Shown: one piece after another, positions 62,063 to 64,000 of the stretch
How the letters are laid out: each line of letters begins with the position of its first letter
Numbering within the stretch: the first letter of the stretch is position 1
From: Saccharospirillum impatiens DSM 12546
GTDB taxonomy: Bacteria > Pseudomonadota > Gammaproteobacteria > Pseudomonadales > Natronospirillaceae
DNA length: 64,000 nt
Reading direction: 5' to 3'
Assembly: GCF_000423605.1 (NCBI RefSeq)
Contig: NZ_AUIH01000022.1
Coordinates: 21,759-85,758, forward strand
Translations under genes and position numbers: made by a program
The notes under the pieces: generated by a model
Databases searched by the model: none
What the model was told of the DNA's origin: nothing
The model's input: only the letters and a program-made list of their open reading frames with translations

Positions 62063-62599
62063 TCAGACCGCCACTTCCTGAAAAACGTCGTGTTCATAAA
62101 GATCCCCCATACTGATCACCGTCCAGATCTGACTGTCACGGACATAGTGGCCACGCACAAAGGGTTTAATCGTCTCGGGCAGAGCCGGGACATCGCCGGA
62201 GAGATCATCTACCGGAAAATATTGCATGCCCTCGACTGAGTCCACAATCAGCCCATCAATCTGGTCGTGCTGCTCGATGACCAGTATGCGGCGGTTGCGC
62301 ATGGACTCCTGACTGGGTGTTTCAAAAAACAGATCCAGATCGATCAGCGGGATCAGTCGACCCCGAACATTCGATACGCCCTGAACCCAGGGTTTGACGT
62401 TAGGCAGGCGGGTCACGGACGGGACATTCAGGATTTCGGTGATTTCATCCATGGCGGCGACAAAGTAGTGCTCACCCAGCCGAAAACCAATACCACTCCA
62501 GGTTTCCCGCACTTCCTGTTGCTCGGGCAAACCAGCGGCCTGGGTACGACAGCGCGTTGCGATGTCACGAAGTAGCTGAATCGGTGTCAGGTCGGCCAT
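62063..62599 (-). CDS. pilI: CheW-like adaptor PilI
   Basis: 178 residues. A CheW domain (about 35-175) includes FRLGEHYFVAAMDEITEIL and VQGVSNVRGRLIPLIDLD. It links PilJ to ChpA. The start at 62599 (MADLTPIQLL) is used; the in-frame extension to 62698 overlaps pilH. The 170-bp gap to pilJ holds no gene. Confidence 0.94.
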   Translation of the reverse strand: MADLTPIQLLRDIATRCRTQAAGLPEQQEVRETWSGIGFRLGEHYFVAAMDEITEILNVPSVTRLPNVKPWVQGVSNVRGRLIPLIDLDLFFETPSQESMRNRRILVIEQHDQIDGLIVDSVEGMQYFPVDDLSGDVPALPETIKPFVRGHYVRDSQIWTVISMGDLYEHDVFQEVAV

Positions 62600-62609
62600 G
62601 AGTATGCCG

Positions 62610-62987
62610 TCAGTCCTGAAGGTTGCCGGCGAGTACAGCCTCGACGGTCGACAGCAGTTGATCTTCAGCGACTGGCTTAACCAGGTACCCACTGGCACCT
62701 TGCCGACGACCCCAAACCCGGTCTGTCTCCTGATCTTTGGTGGTCACGATCACCACCGGGATGTGGGCGGTATCGGCACCTTTGGTCAATTGCCGCGTGG
62801 CCTGAAAGCCGTTCAAACCAGGCATTACAATGTCCATTAGAACAATATCCGGCAATTCCTGACGTGCCAGGGCGACTCCATCGGCTCCGTTATCAGCCGT
62901 CAATACTTCATGACCATGCTTTTCCAGCATACCCTGAAACGCATAGGTCTCAGTGGGAGAGTCGTCTACAATCAGAATCCGTGCCAT
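62610..62987 (-). CDS. pilH: CheY-like response regulator PilH
   Basis: 125 residues, one receiver domain: ILIVDDSPTE, phospho-acceptor Asp52 (VLMDIVMPG), and the conserved Lys in YLVKPV. In Pseudomonas it acts as a phosphate sink or affects retraction. It lies 68 bp after pilG and 10 bp ahead of pilI. Confidence 0.95.
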   Translation of the reverse strand: MARILIVDDSPTETYAFQGMLEKHGHEVLTADNGADGVALARQELPDIVLMDIVMPGLNGFQATRQLTKGADTAHIPVVIVTTKDQETDRVWGRRQGASGYLVKPVAEDQLLSTVEAVLAGNLQD

Positions 62988-63055
62988 GGTCCACCCGTTT
63001 ATTTTTTAATCAATACATCAACAACAAAAAACCGCTCAGCCGAAGCGTGCGGTCA

Positions 63056-63436
63056 TTATTTTACGTAATCCCGAATTGCCCCAAGCAACTCTTCCTTGCC
63101 AAAAGGCTTGGTCAGATACTGATCGCTGCCCACGATGCGGCCCTTCGCCTTGTCAAACAGGCCATCCTTACTGGACAACATGATGACCGGCGTTTCCTTA
63201 AAGGCACTGTTGTTCTTGATCAGTGCGCAGGTTTGATACCCGTCGAGACGAGGCATCATGATATCCACAAAAATAATGTCCGGTTTGGTATCGGCTATTT
63301 TAGCAAGTGCGTCGAAGCCGTCCGTCGCGGTGATCACCTCACACCCGACTTTTTTCAACAGCGTTTCCGCTGTGCGCCGTATGGTTTTGGAGTCGTCAAT
63401 GACCATCACCTTGAGGCTTTCAAAGCTGTTTTCCAT
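63056..63436 (-). CDS. pilG: CheY-like response regulator PilG
   Basis: 126 residues, one receiver domain: MVIDDSKTIRRTAE, phospho-acceptor Asp58 (IFVDIMMPRLDG), and Lys in YLTKPFGKEEL. It drives pilus extension and, in Pseudomonas, cAMP production. It is the first gene of the cluster; its upstream region abuts an insertion sequence. Confidence 0.95.
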   Translation of the reverse strand: MENSFESLKVMVIDDSKTIRRTAETLLKKVGCEVITATDGFDALAKIADTKPDIIFVDIMMPRLDGYQTCALIKNNSAFKETPVIMLSSKDGLFDKAKGRIVGSDQYLTKPFGKEELLGAIRDYVK

Positions 63437-63861
63437 AGGTCATCCCAGGGTTGAAAGCTATATTTTGAGTACCACTCTTTAGGTACCAGGCTGCAGTTAG
63501 CGTACCAGTGACTGAGCTTGCATGTCTGGCCCATGCAGGCACTGATGTGCTGTATAGCGCTTGCAGGTCAGATTATGTCTGCCCTGCTGCGTAACAAAAA
63601 CTGCTCCCGGCAACACAACTTTCTACCCCGACAGCCAAAATCGGGGGAAATCGTCGACTGCTGTCACGCCCGGAGGCTCTGTTACTGGCCGTCTATTACC
63701 ATGGCTAGAACTTTTATCACAGAATCTAGCTAGTGCCCGTCCATAAACGGCTAAGCTTCTGAAAATAAAAGAAAAATCTCGATCAGAGGGTTAAAAAGGC
63801 CCTAATACTTTGTAGAATTGTCTTCGACAAAAAAGCAAAGCACAAAGAAAAGGGCCTTACC
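63437..63861. other. Intergenic region between pilG and a transposase
   Basis: 425 bp with no supportable gene. The pilG leader and promoter should lie in the first part. The last 125 bp or so probably belong to the left end of an insertion sequence. Confidence 0.5.
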
Positions 63862-64000
63862 ATGCGAGAATCCCGCACGGCACAGAACAGTTTACTTGAT
63901 GTGTATGCACCACACAAGTTTGGCTTGTTCCTTAGTAATCTATCGCGGGTGCTGGACGCTCACCCGGAGATACTCCCATTGCTGGAGGAAGACTTCCGCG
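63733..64000 (+). mobile_element. Left end of an ISNCY-type insertion sequence (partial)
   Basis: The transposase start at 63862 and the A-rich leader ahead of it suggest the IS left end lies near GTGCCCGTCC (about 63734). The terminal inverted repeat cannot be fixed because the right end is outside the window. Confidence 0.5.
63862..64000 (+). CDS. ISNCY-family (ISDol1-like) transposase, N-terminal fragment
   Basis: 46 residues before the window ends. MRESRTAQNSLLDVYAPHKFG, here cited as MRESRTAQNSLLDVYAPH, and LDAHPEILPLLEED match the conserved N-terminus of ISDol1-like transposases (MRxxRxxQxSxxDxYAxH followed by LDxHPELL), from memory. AAGG lies ahead of the ATG. Intactness cannot be judged. 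Confidence 0.65.
   Translation, partial: MRESRTAQNSLLDVYAPHKFGLFLSNLSRVLDAHPEILPLLEEDFR

Overview
The window looks like chromosomal core DNA of a gammaproteobacterium with about 55-58% GC by eye, close to Pseudomonas or marine Oceanospirillales-type relatives. This rests on gene order: the block hemE to the DUF971 gene (9.6-39.7 kb) follows, from memory, the same order as the Pseudomonas aeruginosa hemE-gltDB-damX-aroBK-pilQPONM-ponA-malic enzyme-rpmE-priA-argS-SPOR-hslVU-DUF971 locus. The right end is a complete pilGHIJK-chpABC cluster. I found no rRNA, tRNA, CRISPR array or prophage.

Layout. 0.2-1.5 kb: a sugar-type ABC solute-binding protein. 1.5-6.5 kb (minus strand): a ComFB-like small protein overlapping glycogen phosphorylase, and parC. 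6.9-9.4 kb: a penicillin-acylase-family N-terminal-nucleophile hydrolase. 9.6-13.2 kb: hemE, then a lower-GC two-gene islet (AcpH-like protein and a cell-surface Ig-like lipoprotein) interrupting the expected hemE-gltD neighbourhood. 13.3-27.8 kb, all minus strand: gltBD (glutamate synthase), and pilMNOPQ-aroK-aroB-damX (type IV pilus alignment complex and secretin, shikimate pathway, division-associated SPOR protein). 27.9-39.7 kb: mrcA (PBP1A), a malic enzyme, rpmE, priA, argS, an FtsN-like SPOR protein, the heat-shock protease hslVU and a DUF971 protein. 40.5-44 kb: ubiD, a YgjV-like membrane protein, and a flavin-reductase-like gene coupled to a TrmB-type regulator. 44-47.5 kb (minus): ompR-envZ and deoD-cdd. 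47.8-50.6 kb: cyaA. 50.7-63.4 kb (minus): chpC, chpB, chpA, pilK, pilJ, pilI, pilH, pilG, the chemosensory system that controls twitching motility. In P. aeruginosa this system acts through cAMP, although there the responding cyclase is the class III CyaB rather than the class I enzyme encoded here. The last 140 bp begin a transposase of ISNCY (ISDol1-like) type.

The most unusual feature is a dispersed family of about 93-166 bp palindromic elements in the larger intergenic gaps (6.78, 34.68, 39.80 and 40.14 kb). Each has a long outer stem whose sequence differs between copies while pairing is kept, an inner hairpin, and a conserved 20-nt core (CCAKGGABGGRTTYACGSCG). One copy is nested inside a separate 21-bp inverted repeat. 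I did not find a clearly new multi-gene system; the protein-coding content is mostly recognisable core machinery.
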